From: Caenorhabditis elegans
Lineage: Eukaryota; Nematoda; Chromadorea; Rhabditida; Rhabditidae
Length of the DNA: 64,000 bases
Assembly (NCBI RefSeq): GCF_000002985.6
Contig: NC_003279.8
Location: 10,106,001-10,170,000, forward strand
Reading direction: 5' to 3'
Positions 12,142 to 24,585 of this stretch are shown here, piece after piece. Positions within the stretch are counted from its first letter, which is position 1. Each line of letters opens with the position of its first letter. The translations under genes and the position numbers were made by a program. The notes beneath the pieces were generated by a model. The model was given only the letters and a program-made list of their open reading frames with translations. It ran no database searches and was not told the DNA's origin.

Positions 12142-13311
12142 TTATTTCTTTCCAGCAGATACAAGTCCTTTCAGAACTGATAATCCACGATCGAATAGAG
12201 ATCCAGAATCCTGAAATAAAACATATCTTCCAACTAGAATTGGAAATACAATATTCGATTTTGATAATTTCACATTACATCATCAATTAAAAAAACATGA
12301 TCTTACCGTAACAGCTCCACCATTGCACAAATCATCTGTATTACAACAGCAAAAAGTTAGCAACTGTCCAGAAACATTTTGCTCGAAACATTTATTTGCG
12401 TGAAACTGTAATTTTAAGATTAGGCATTTCAGGTAGGTTTCAGACAATTTTCTACATTTTTTTTTGAATTAGATCCCGTTGAAAAAAACTAATTTTCAAA
12501 TGATTGCTTAACGTTTTGGAAGAACCTATTACCCAGGTGCTCAATTCTACTTCGTTTCAATAAAAGTACTGTAATATGTCCTACCACGAGCAAAATATTT
12601 TCAGATCGACGTCGCGCAAAATCATGTGCACCTTTAAGAATTACAGTAACCCATTTCGAATTTTTCCTGGTTTTCCAGGTATTTTTCTCTCGATTATATA
12701 TTTTTTGGTTGAGAAACTAAATTGAAACTACAATTCAATTTAAAAAATAATACATCGAAATCTCGGTGACCGATGATAAAAACTGGAGGGGTGGGTTACT
12801 GTACTTTTTTAAAGGTGCATAAATACATTCTCGCGCAGATAAAATTTTAATATGTTTCATTCGTGGCGAGACCGGATACGGAAATTTGGCTGAAAAATCA
12901 GGAAATTTCGCGATTGGGTGATATCTATTCTAAAACATATCGAGTTATGAAACCGGAAGCCTCAAGTAAGAAGCCTAAGAAACCGAAATCACCTTCTAAA
13001 AATTCTGTAATTTTCTTTTTCATGATTTTTCTACTTTACCTGACAAATAACTGTATTACACCCAGCTTTTTGAAATTTGCTGAAACTGGAGATATCGGCA
13101 GTTCCATTATAACAAAAGTCAGTTTCTTTACCACATTCTTTTGTTTCAGTACCAATTGTGCTTCCTAAACTGTAGTATATTAAAAATTACTTCCAAAATT
13201 ATATTTATTACCTTTCATAATTGAATAACCTGTATAGCATTTTAAAACAGCTTGGGATATGGAAAATGTCGAAAAAATACAATAGAAAATAAGAACAATA
13301 CGGTGATTCAT
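12142..13311 (-). CDS. Secreted Ly6/uPAR-like cysteine-rich protein (copy B)
   Basis: Minus-strand exons 13212-13311, 13040-13164, 12307-12405 and 12142-12210 join in frame. They encode a signal peptide (HRIVLIFYCIFSTFSIS), KCYTGYSIMKG, KECGKETDFCY, AGCNTVICQ, NKCF and the closing FCCCNTDDLCN, followed by a short tail ending SAGKK. The cysteine layout and the exon phases match copy A at 11167-12078; exon 1 is exactly 100 nt in both. The second intron (12406-13039) is expanded and holds an inverted repeat. The start codon is the first ATG giving a signal peptide. This gene was not obvious as a long open frame because no exon exceeds 125 nt. Its role is unknown; by family it is extracellular or membrane-associated. 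Confidence 0.82.
12578..12873. repeat. Intronic inverted repeat
   Basis: The left part (about 12578-12653) contains CCACGAGCAAAATATTTTCA, CGCGCAAAA, GCACCTTTAA and TACAGTAACCCA. The right part (about 12790-12873) carries the reverse complements GGGTTACTGTA, TTAAAGGTGC, TCGCGCAG and TCGTGGCGAGACC. The repeat lies inside intron 2 of the minus-strand Ly6-like gene, and relatives occur at 28.7, 52.5, 53.4 and 63.0 kb. Confidence 0.7.
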
Positions 13312-13562
13312 GTCAAAAAAGGAAATCGACGGAAACAAAACTTTGCCAAAATTGGCCCTTTTTGTTTGTCTTGTTATCAGATTCTATCTTCTTCTCTCCT
13401 ACTTATTTCTCAAATTCAGTATCAATTTGTTTCATAAAATATCAAGACGCTAATCAATTTTAGATCAAAAACATAAAAATATGAAATCAATAATAGTTAC
13501 ATGAAGTGAATATCCGTTAGAAACTGAATACTATCATCTAAAAACCTAAGCTCAACCAAAAA

Positions 13563-16078
13563 TCAAAATTTATCCGATCTTGGTAGAGCAGCTTCCTCAA
13601 GATCGTTGAAGGTTTCGAGAATTGACGGTCCGAAGATGACTTTTTCCGATTGAAGGTGTCTGAAAATATGTATTCATTAGTTCCAGAAATATTCAAGAAA
13701 ACCCATACTTGTAGAGTTTTAAAAGATGTTTATTTCCTTTCATCATTCGTCCATTTCCAATCAAAACAAATTGTCTTCTTGCTCGAGTAACTGCAACATT
13801 CAATCGGCGAGTTTCATTCAAGAATCCAATTTGGCCTGAAAATTTCAAGTAACTAGATCGTCACAATTTTTCTTCCCACCTTCATCATTATCTCTGACAA
13901 GACAGAAAATGACCACTTGACGTTCGTGACCTTGGAATGCGTCAACTGTATTGACATCGACTCGGAAGGGGATAGATCGTCGTAGTTTTTCGATCTAAAA
14001 CACTGTAAATACTTGAATATTAGAAGATTAGTTGATACCTGAGCATAATACGGTGAAATTACAGCGATTGCCTTTGGATTAATTCCCAAGTCAACTACCA
14101 ATCGATTGACATATTCTGTTACCAAATTCAATTCGTCAGTGTTTGTGAATGAATGTGATTCGAATTCTTCGTGGGATCTATCTTTAACATTTTCCATATT
14201 AATCATCATAATCGGATTATTTAATACGTGATCTTCCGGAAGATTTGGACAAATATCTCGTAGAGTGATGTCAGAAACGGTTGAATGTGCTGTCAGTTGA
14301 TTTTCATAAAATACTTCGTTCGACCAATTCATAATCTTTTTGTTCATGCGGTATTGCTCATTGAGTAGAATATTGATATTATTAGAAGAAAACTCTTCGG
14401 CAAGCTTCTCCATCAGGGAAAGCTTGAAGTTGCCTTTCATCGCTCTGAAATAATTTTTGGATATCCTCAAACTCAACTAGACATTTTTGAAAACTCACTT
14501 GTCTGATAAAACAACGGCAGGCAACTGTTTCTGATCTCCAACAAGAATGAGTTTCTTACAAGATGGTGTGGTTAATACTGGCACCCAAGTCGCAGGTTCC
14601 GTACATTGTGCAGCTTCATCAACAATCATGACATCTGCATTCCAATGATACTCCGGTAGTTTTTGAATTGAAGATGTTCCCAATGTTGAGAAAACAGCAA
14701 GTTTTGGATAGAAGATACTTCGAAAAATAGAATTTCGAATTAAATAGTATTCATATGACATCTTTTTATAGAGAGGATCGGATGTACTCATTGTTGACTG
14801 AAAATTAAAATTATTGAGGATAGGGATGATTAACACTCACTTACAAGTTGCTTTTTGATTTCTTCTAACTTTGAAGCGGATTTGTGGTTTTGAAACTCAT
14901 CTTTCGTGTTTGCGAGGAGGCACAGTTCTGAAACAACATACAATTAAATATTGGCTTTACAGAAGTTAAATTTAACTTTTTCAAGGATATTCTTGTGAAA
15001 GTATAGATATTTGAAAAAAAAAATTACAAATTCTTACGCTGTTCGGCTTTCTCTTCAGGCATTTCTTCAATCATTCTTCCCGTGGTTGCATCCATTGCAT
15101 TCCGTACAGCAACGTGTGTTGGGGCACAAACCAAAACTTTCTTTTTCTTTTTCATCAGTTGATGAACAATTTCAGCAATCACACGAGTTTTTCCAGTTCC
15201 TGGTGGTCCTTGAATACATAATAGATTTCTTTGTGTGTTCATTGCTGCTGAAACTGCTGCTACCTGACTTGGATTGAGTGTTTCCGGAAGATTTCCAATT
15301 TTTCTGTCTGAAAACTTTTAATTGAGGAGAATTCAACTTCTTTGAAAATACCATGAATAGAGGGCATTGGAATTGATCGATAGGCGAGATTGACTAAATG
15401 GACACTATCACTGGATAATGATGATGGATTCCTGAAAAATTGAATACATATTTTCAAGTCTGGTATACGGTAGCCACCATACTTAATTACACTTTGAAGA
15501 AATTTTAGAGCTCCGCTGTTTGTTGATGGAGTGAGAATGTAATTGAGTGTTGAGAAATCCACATTTTTATCGTCGTAAGCGCATACTTTCACGATTCCAG
15601 CAGTACAATCAACGACATGCCCATCGGACACTTTTTGCAAATGACCATCTTCATTCAGTTTGTTCAACAATACTGGAGTTCCTGCTTTAAGCCATCTCGT
15701 TCTTAAAATTGCGTCACCAGATAGGGTAATTACCTCTCCACAATATGAATCGTAATATTTTGAAGTCACGATCAGATTCCCAACGCAGAGCCCACGTTCT
15801 TCGATCACTCTCCATCCTACTTTGTTCCGGATCATCTCATCAAGCTGAAAATATAATATATTTTTGATCCCGATTCAGATTTTTACTTTTTCAAATTGCG
15901 CTTCGATTTCTGCTTCAAAGATCTTCGGCCATTCTCTAACATTGTCCAAAAATTTTGGTGTCAGAGAGATCTTATTCTTCGGTTGCTTTTTGAGAAGTCG
16001 GGAAGATTTTTTCAAGGATTGCGCTGAAGTCGATAGTTTGCATAGAGTTCCATAATTGAGTGATCGCAATAATTTCAT
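13563..16078 (-). CDS. SF1 helicase of the IGHMBP2/SMUBP-2 type (676 aa)
   Basis: Ten exons (15887-16078, 15483-15844, 15352-15431, 15038-15307, 14845-14927, 14499-14797, 14039-14444, 13880-13994, 13709-13835, 13563-13659) join in frame to give 676 residues. Visible motifs in order are Walker A GPPGTGKT (245-252), motif Ia CAPTHVAV, Walker B VDEAAQ (D389), motif III GDQKQLPAV, motif IV NEQYRMN, motif V VDAFQGHERQVV and motif VI LNVAVTRARRQFVLIG. This is the UPF1-like SF1B helicase group; the N-terminal layout without a zinc-binding CH domain points to SMUBP-2/IGHMBP2, an ATP-dependent 5'-3' RNA/DNA helicase linked to ribosomes and tRNA. Human IGHMBP2 has C-terminal R3H and AN1 zinc-finger domains; this protein ends about 45 residues after motif VI, so both are absent. 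It is divergent from the RBM12-like gene, 440 bp apart. Confidence 0.88.
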
Positions 16079-16518
16079 CGTTCATTTCATTTAGATTTCC
16101 ACCTGAAAAATCCATTAAAAATTGCAATTAATTGCATAATTTGCCATTTTCTGTTTTTAAATTCGCAGTGGAGCGAATTTACTGACACGCGACGCGCACG
16201 CAACGCTTTGCGTAGCAGCTTTTTTTCTTGTCGATTTTTGCTCTCGTTAGTCAATATTTTCGGTTTTTACACGTTTTCAGCGAATTTTTAATAGTTTCAG
16301 TTAGGTTTTTTGTTTTCTAAAGATTTGTTTCTGAAGGTATATCTATTTTCAAGGTGAAAATATGCAAAAAATGGTCACCTGCCGTCGTCTCTCTGAATTT
16401 TATTGTCATTCTATATTTCTGCAATTTAGTTCATTGTCTCATGCTGATATTTCATTCCAGATTTGAAGCGAACTAATTAAAGTTAGGAGTTTGATATATC
16501 CTCCATTTTTTGACGAGG
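16079..16518. promoter_or_regulatory. Probable shared divergent promoter
   Basis: This 440-bp interval separates two genes transcribed away from each other (SF1 helicase and RBM12-like). It includes a GC-rich island at about 16175-16215 (ACACGCGACGCGCACGCAAC) that stands out from the AT-rich surroundings, followed by T-rich tracts. The assignment rests on position and base composition only. Confidence 0.45.
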
Positions 16519-19500
16519 ATGTCGGTGATAATCCGTCTGAAAAATTTGCCGATGACGGCAGGCGCTTCGGATGTCCGTACATTTTTCACCGGTTTGAAAA
16601 TTCCTGATGGGGCTGTGCATATTATTGGCGGAGACGAGGGAGAAGTTTTCGTCGGATTTTCTTCCGATGATGATGCGAGGCTTGCAATGACAAAAGATCG
16701 GTTGATGATTCACGGGGCTGAGGTTTGTGTTGGGGTATTCAGAAAATCGATCCACGTCTTCCTGAACTGATCCACTCTGTATAGTTTCTTCTACAAGTAT
16801 ATAGTTGTTTTGTTAGTGAACCAGTGTATGATATACGCTTAAGATTGCAGTCTGGTCTTACAATAATCAAAATATTTCTGTGCTTGCACGTGTTATATGT
16901 TTCTCTAGTGAATGCAAAGCGGCCACCTAGTTTTTTGAACGCTCTTAATAGCAGAAAAGTGTTGCCAATTAAGCGAAGAACATTTAAAAATGTTTTGTGT
17001 TTAATTTAGCTATATGATGGACATTATTATTTCCGACTCTGAACTTTCCTGGTTATTATTAAATTTGTGTAATGGAATATTAGGAAAATAATTTAAACCA
17101 CGCGGACGCAGCGGGAATGACTCCGATTCTGATTGCTGATCATTGTCGTCACACATAACATCTCTCCATATGTATCTAAAATACAGTTAAACAGGGTACA
17201 CTAATTCCAACAGAAGAAGTACATACTAAAGTTGAAAATCCGAATTTTCATCAAAAAGCAGATAATGGAGTAATGCACTTTTTCGGACTATATGCCGGTT
17301 TCTGAAAAAGAAAACATTTTCCACAGAACACAAGAGAATAGTTAAATGGATTTAATAAAACAAATTTAGATTGACAATTTTCTGGCTTGCTGTTAATCAT
17401 GAAAGATTGTAAGGGGTATTTTGTGGCTGACCTTTTTCGGTGAACGAGAAAACAGCAATCTTTTTTAAAACTGTATTTGTAGCTTTTGTAATCACGCGAA
17501 ATGCTGAAAATTGAACATTGTGGATACGATTTTTCAGAAACAGACCCAGTTTTTTGATTGTCAGAAATGAATGCCTATTGGCATTCAGTACTGTTCAACA
17601 ATTGTTAACAATAGTATTTTAAAATTTTGGTAGATTGGAAACTATTCGGTATCGAAAAACTAATTCATCCTTTGTTCTTCCCATTTTTAGCGATCGTACA
17701 ATAGGCCTCTAAAAAATGTCGACTTTCCGGATGAAAAATTTCAATACTGATAAGGAAAATATACACTTCCAAACCTTTTCAACATTTACGTTGAAAATGA
17801 ACAGTGTTTCGTCAAATCTGCATATAACATTTTATATCACAAAAAATGAAAAATGATTTTAGTTAATTCTAATAGTTGGATAACATCACAAACTACTTCA
17901 AAGTAAAACAACAATTATATCAACCTTGAAACGGAAAATTCATATAGCATTTTCGTGTTCTTTGCTAGATTCGAAATTGAATAACAGTTTTAACTTCAAA
18001 ACTAGCGAAAAACTTTTATTTTTTCCTCCTGAATCACAGACAAATATCTCGCGATACACTCGACATATGAACCTCACAACAAGGAGAAAATAACAATCTC
18101 AAAAGCGGCATCAAGTTCAAACTTTTCGAATCCATCCTAAACAACAACATTTTAGGTGCATGTAACTTTTATGGGTTGCAGCGAATGTAATGTTGAACCT
18201 CTATTTTGAATTACCACATCGAAAAATGAAAGTGTGCAGAATATTTGACTCAATAAATATCTCGTAGCGAAGTCTACAGTAACTGTAAATTACTGCCGTA
18301 ACGTCAAAAATAGACGCTGAGGTTACGGTAGCATTTCCAAAGTTACTGTAGACTTCGTAACGAGATAACCAAACTGAATTTGTATAAAATATGTTCCAAT
18401 CACCTTTCAACACCAGAAAAATTAGGAATTATATGATATTTATAGGCTTTGATCTTCTTTTCCACCGCATTTGCTCTCCACTCTGAACTGGGTTATGCGA
18501 ACTTAAAAATCACAGATGATCTGTGAACAACTAGGCGTCAGAATACTGCATTATTTTCAATCTCTGCATATATCCTAATTTTTATTACACTAGTTATTGA
18601 CGCTTCAAAAAATTTATTTAAGTTCTGAAAATCAAACAATTTTCAGCGTTTTATAAAAACTTGTTGTTTTCTGGTTGAAATACTTCGAAGTAATTTTTCA
18701 AAAAGTTATTTTCTGAACATAATAAGTATTATTTACTGAAAGCACATTTTCATCAGAATGGATTAGGCAGCTTATTGAACTTTCATTGTGACTAGTTTTA
18801 AAAAAAATGTCATTGGGAAAATATTCAAGTTTTTGATGCATGAATCCACATTTGAAGGTCTCAGCACGATTGAAACATCGTTCATATCAAACATCACACA
18901 AGAGGGTGTGTGCCTTTAAGGGGTACTGTAGAAATCACTTCCCAGTTTTTTTTTCAATTTTATTTGATTTTTCCTCTTCTCCTCACTTTCCACCGCGCTA
19001 AAAAATAATCAAGTCATAACATTCCTCGAAAAGGTGCACGCTCTTCTGCCCTCACTTCATCTAAAATTATTTCGATCGTGCCGAAACCTGGAATCGTCAT
19101 TTTACAAAAAACATTGCCAAACGTACTGAATAAATGGGAGAAATCCAAAATTATCACTAGGCTTTCTTCTCCCCGAAGCAGTTAATTTTTGAACTCAAAT
19201 TGAAAATTTTAAATCGTCATGTCTGGCAAAATTTTCGTTTAATTTTGAATATGTACCTCTCAAGTTGACAGTCAGTTGGGGTTAAAAAAAAAATGTAAAA
19301 ATGGATCAGTATCAGGAACGACTATGCTCGAGTCATTCTTATATGGAAATAATTATAACGTTTTCCCAACAAAATATTTTCAGGTTCGATTATTTCTCTC
19401 CTCCAAATCAGAACAGAACTCTGTAATCGCGGCGCGAAAAAATAACACATATACTTCTCCAGTATACAAAGAATATGTTCCGCCGGTTCCATCACAACCA

Positions 19501-22500
19501 ACGCCGGCGCAAGAACAAAATTGGAATTCTCAAACGGCTGGAAATCCCTATGCAGCAAAAGCAGGATATGAAGCATCGTATCCACCACAAAACTCGAATG
19601 CCACACGCACAAGTTTCAATAATCAGAATAGTTACAGTAACCGTCAAGAAATTTCACAGGTACTAGTTTTCAAAAAAAAAAAAGCACGGGAGTTTTAAAA
19701 ATTAATGTTCAGAACCATCAGGAAAATTCTGTAAAATTGAAAGATCCATTCGGAGGTGATTACGGTGGTTACAAGTTCCAACAGCAACCACCTCCACAAA
19801 TCAATCGATATGGATCAGGTCCTCCACCATCAAAACCAGCAGATCTATCCAACACGAGATCACTCCCGCCTGTCAATAATCCTCCACCACCTCACCCGAT
19901 TCCACAATTTCCACCCGAAAAACAATTCGGAAACAAATTGGGAAATAATAACGATGTTTCATCTAGGGAAAATCACATTCAAGGATCTGGAAATGAAAGA
20001 GTTCAGGGTGGAGATTCATGGAGAGACACGTCATTCAATCAGTAAGGATAAAAATTTATTTGAAAAGTTTCCTGTGAAGTGATTGAAACTATCAAAATTT
20101 AATTTTAGAGTTCCCAAAACTTAAAAAAAATTAAATCTTCATTTATTTCTGAACAAAATTAGAAATAATAATATTTGAATGTGGAGTATGGTAAATGAGG
20201 ATCTTTATTTATAGTATTCTAGTTTATTCAAATACCAAAACTAGAAAACAAAAATCGTGTCTTTCACTATTCCTTTCTTTAGTTTTATTTTGGTATATTA
20301 GCCTATATGAAGTATTTTAAATAATAATCCCAATTGACCGTATTCCACATTCTAAACAAATTACAAAAAATACTGCAAAAATTTGCACAGCCCTGATCCG
20401 CACAGTTATTGAATTGTTTGAAAAAAACATGTACAATATGATTTTAAAAATATATTAACTAAAGTCAAAATTGGAACAATTTTCAGGCCGCCGAGAAACG
20501 ACTTCAAGGGAAATTATAATAATGCATACTCTTCAAATAAATACAAAAATAACTACAAAGCACCTGAATTCAACAATGATTTCAACGGAGGCAACAAATT
20601 CAATCAATTTCCACCTCGTAATGCTCAATCAACTGATTTGTCCGAAAACCGTGCAGCACCACCACAAACTGGCCGGAAAACTCTGATGCCAACTCCACAA
20701 GCACCATTTCAAAATGCTCCTGCACCATTCACAAATGGACCATCAGATGATGTTAATAGGCCATTTCAAACTGGACCCCCAGGGAATCTAGGAAGAAATG
20801 GACCACCACCGTTCCAGGCAGGAGTTCCTCCACCAGTAATTCAGAATAACATGGGACGTCCGATTGCACCGCCGGCAGCTATGGTCAGACCTCCACCACA
20901 AAATTTTCCAGGAGGAGCTGGTGGAGCACTTCCAGTTTTTCAAGCTCCAGTCATGACACCGATTGTACCTCCAGTTAACAAGCCAATGGGTGCAGCAGCT
21001 GTTGAAAAGTTCTATATCGAATTGACTCGTCTTCCAACTGATTTACTCCGTCCAGCTGCTCTCGAAGCATTTATTCATCCAACTGCTCCGCTCACTTTAT
21101 CTTCTGTAAAAACTGTATTTGGACCAGGAGGAATTCATATGCATACTATTATTCGATTGGATTCAATTGCTGATTATGCAACAATGATGAGGCGGAATGG
21201 TGAACAAGGAATCAAAATCCAACAATCTGATAAAAAATCATTTGATACGGCAATTGATGGAATTCCGATTCCATCAGTATCAATGGTTCCTTCAAAAGAA
21301 CAAAGAAGTCATGAAGATGATGATAAGAAGTCGAGAAGAAGCCGTTGGGAGAATACAAGTCCGATAAGAAGTCCCCGAAGGAGCCCACTGAGAAGAGATA
21401 ATCGAGATAGATCAAGAAGTAGAAGTCCACCGAGAAGAAGAAGAAGATCAAGAAGTCCACGTAGACGGGAAGAACATACTGATCCAACTAGATGGTGTGT
21501 TCAAGTCACTAATGTTCCATTTCGAATGAAAGATGAAGAACTTCTTGAGTAAGTTTATTTTTTCCAAAAATATAATTTTTTTTGCCGAAAAACTAGAATG
21601 TTCGAAGAAAAATTTCTAATTGAAAAATTCTTACAAACTGATTCTAATTGTTTTTTATGACCAAATTATATATGAAAACTTTAACAAAAATTTATGATCA
21701 AAACACCTAATTTTGGAAGTCATCAAAACAAATTTTCTACGAATTTTATGATCCAATTTGAAAATCGAATAATTTTTGTAGTTTTTCTTATAGTATTCAT
21801 ATACAACTTTAAAATCTTATCTTCAAAAATCTGTTTTTTTAGATGAATAAAATGAAATGATTGATAAAATTACAGATGGTTTTCTGAAAAGGTTCGCCCT
21901 GCCAAACTAACCAGAACATTCTACTCGGATGGAAATGCTTCAGATCGATGGGTTGCAGAGTTTTCAAGTGAAAGTTTAATGAAAAGATCATTCGGTATTC
22001 GTACTCTTTGTACCGGGAGAACTCTTCGATTGCGTTATATTGACAATGCAAAGGCCGATGAGATTTTGAAAATAGAAGATGTTTATGGAGAAGGAAAACG
22101 TCAAATGAACGAAGAAGCAAGAGTAAGTTGAATTTATTATGGAATACTAAATTCTAAAAATGCGTATTGCGCAACATATCTGACGCACAAAATATCTCGT
22201 AGCGGAAACTACAGTAATCCTTTAAATTATTACTGTAGCACTGGTCCGATGTAACGTTGTTTTAGTCATTTATTGAAATCGAAAAATTGGAGGAAAATTA
22301 AATATCATTGTCACAATTCGTAAATCGAAATCAATTATACAGTATTAATTTTAAGAATTACTGTAGTTTTCGCCACGAGATATGCTACGCATTCTCAAAA
22401 TTTAATCTTCCTAGTCCTAGTTCTAAAATAAATTAAAACTAAAATTTAAAAAAAATTAAGAAAACGATTTACTAGAAAACGAAAAAATGTGTTCAATTAA

Positions 22501-23870
22501 TTTCAGCTCCAACATGAAGTAGCTGAAAAAGCCAATCCCCCATCTTTCTTCAATGCTCCAGCTGCAACTCGTGGTTCTGGACCAATGCCTCCTCTAAATG
22601 GTACTGCACCTCTTCCATCAGGCCAACAAAATGGAATGAATGTACCTCCACCAAATGGATTCAATGGAGCTCCGATGCGAGGTGGATTTGTGCCACGTGG
22701 AGGAAATAATTTCTCACAATCGAGAGGTGGAATGATGGGAAGAGGAGGTCATGGAGGAGGAGGAGGACCTCAAAATTTCTATCAAAATGGTCCCAACAAC
22801 TTTAACAATGGTCCGCCAGAGCAACAAGGGCAATTCAGAGGAAATCAGGGAAATGATGGTGGATTCCGTGGAGGATTTAGAGGAGGATATCGTGGACGCG
22901 GTGGAGGTCGAGGTGGATTCCAAGGAGGTTCACGTGGTGATGATTCTCAACCATCACAATCTGAACTTATGGAACTGATCAAATCAATTGGTCCACGTGG
23001 AACTGTATTATCGTGTAATGGGTTCCCGAAAGATGTTACGTTAGAAGATGTGGTTGGTTTTTTGTTAATAAATGAGATTTTAATTTAAAAATAATATTTC
23101 CAGGTTGAGTTTTTCAATGATTATGAACCGGATCGTAATTCCATTCGGATACGACGAGGAGATGATGGTGTAATGACTGGAGAATGTATGCTGGCGTGTC
23201 AAAATCAGGAGGTAAGAATATTTAAATGTTCAAATAAAAAATTGTCGGAAAGGCGATATTATATTATACTCTTGTAAAAATCTTCAAAAGGATCTGGACT
23301 TCGGTCAATACAGATTTCACTTTTAAAAATATTAAAAAATTATCCCAGCCAGGCCTGGTTCCCAAATTTATTTTTTGAAAGCAACAAAAAAACGAAAAAT
23401 TTTGTAATATTAGAGCGTTAATTTGAACATTTAAAAATAAATTCGAGTTAATTTTTGGAAAAACTATTGGAAAATTAATCCCCGATCCTCACTGAGCTAC
23501 TACAGAAGAAAAATGATAATAATTCTCAAATTAGAAAAAATTCAACTTTTTTGCAAATTTAAGGTCTTGTCAATACATTTTTGTAACCTAATAAGGTACA
23601 AGAGCCTGGATGTTTTTTTTCTCAATTTCTTTGAAGTAAAAATATAGCCCTTAATATAAAGTTCTATCAACAATCAAAATTTTTCGATTACGAAAAGGAT
23701 TTTTATTTGTAGTTTGGAATAAAAAATATTAAAATGGAAATCCCCATTGATAGTTCCTTTAGGTGAGGTATTTCTTAAAGTTCTATTTTTTTCAGAACGC
23801 TCGCCGTGCCTCAATGGATCTCGATGGTCAGAAACTTCGTAATTCGGTCATATCTGTTCGAATTATCTAG
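16519..23870 (+). CDS. RBM12-like multi-RRM RNA-binding protein (948 aa)
   Basis: Eight exons (16519-16722, 19384-19659, 19713-20041, 20487-21548, 21876-22122, 22507-23052, 23104-23211, 23796-23870) join in frame to give 948 residues. The N-terminal RRM (about 1-90: VIIRLKNLPMTAG, FFTGLKIPDGAVHIIGG, then VRLFLSS after the first intron) closely follows the first RRM of human RBM12/SWAN. After a Pro/Asn/Gln-rich linker come a degenerate RRM (about 443-530), an RS-rich segment (about 560-600, RSRSRSPPRRRRRSRSPRR), a third RRM (about 610-690), a Gly/Arg-rich RGG-type region, and a C-terminal RRM (870-948, GTVLSCNGFPKDVTLEDV). It is probably nuclear and involved in mRNA processing. The first intron is 2.66 kb and interrupts RRM1 before its last strand. 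The ATG follows GACGAGG. The 3' flank is duplicated downstream beyond a satellite array. Confidence 0.88.
16723..19383 (+). other. Long first intron of the RBM12-like gene
   Basis: This 2.66-kb intron is exceptional for the window, where most introns are 44-60 nt. I see no coding exons in it. It contains an inverted repeat (18258-18367) and a tract with GTGTGTGCCTTTAAGGGG and TACTGTAGAAATC near 18905 resembling half of the dispersed inverted-repeat family. It may hold regulatory elements or a nested non-coding RNA, but nothing specific is visible. Confidence 0.5.
18258..18367. repeat. Inverted repeat (hairpin-forming)
   Basis: The left arm 18258-18290 includes ATCTCGTAGCGAAGTCTACA and the right arm 18341-18367 includes its near reverse complement (TACTGTAGACTTCGTAACGA). 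A similar hairpin lies in another intron of the same gene at 22191-22383. Confidence 0.75.
22191..22383. repeat. Inverted repeat (hairpin-forming)
   Basis: Arms at 22191-22218 (ATATCTCGTAGCGGAAACTA, then CAGTAAT) and 22356-22383 (ATTACTGTAGTTTTCGCCAC, then GAGATAT) are reverse complements with a few mismatches. They lie in intron 5 of the RBM12-like gene and belong to the same family as the hairpin at 18258-18367. Confidence 0.75.
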
Positions 23871-24045
23871 ACAACTGAATTCTTCTGTTTATTGTTTATT
23901 CCACATTCCTTTCCTCATTCAATTCCCTTTTGTGTTTTATTGCAAAAAACTCTCAACCCCTTATTTGATTCGTTCAATAATTGCCAGTTACATCTGATAT
24001 CAGAGTTTCCCCAAAACAAGCAAAAAATGGAATCACAACTTTACG

Positions 24046-24585
24046 AGTCGATCTCCCAATTTTCCCGCTGTTATATATTTTATTTCGTATCCTGAAGATT
24101 ATAACAAAAAAGTATCAATGTTTAGCAATAGTTTTTCTATAACCACTAAATAGCTTTAAAATATTTGTTTTTCTTGTGTTCCATTCTTTTTCTCATATAA
24201 ATTTTTACATTTATTATTTTTCCCCCAAGAGAATGCCTCATGTCAGTGGAGATGGAAATCGGCTGGATTATGCATTGAGTTCCGTAAATTTGCCTCTCAC
24301 GGAATTGTTAGGATCCACGAGACTTTTAAACAATTACGGGGTGGTTTGTGTGTGTGTGTACCACTAGACCATTCGGCCGTGATTTTTATAAGTAGATCTG
24401 GCGTTTGACTGATAGTGATTCCTGAAAAGATTCTTATCAACTTTCATAAATTTCTAATGCTTCTCGGTTCAAATAGATGAAGCCAAGATGAGAATGATCT
24501 ATATTTAGATTGTTTTATTTCGCTTCGGCTTACTGTTCATATCTACGTGCTCGCGTGTCTCAACTTGCAGCGAACGGAACTGTTT
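24046..24585 (+). repeat. Left copy of a duplicated 3' gene flank
   Basis: This segment, starting AGTCGATCTCCCAATTTTCC, lies just past the stop codon of the RBM12-like gene and probably carries its poly-A region. It is repeated, with substitutions and indels, at 27121-27900. Relative to the right copy it lacks roughly 280 bp, including most of the tRNA-like sequence; only the first ~20 nt of the tRNA remain here (TACCACTAGACCATTCGGCC near 24359-24378, reading the complementary strand). The satellite array starts immediately after it. Confidence 0.85.
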
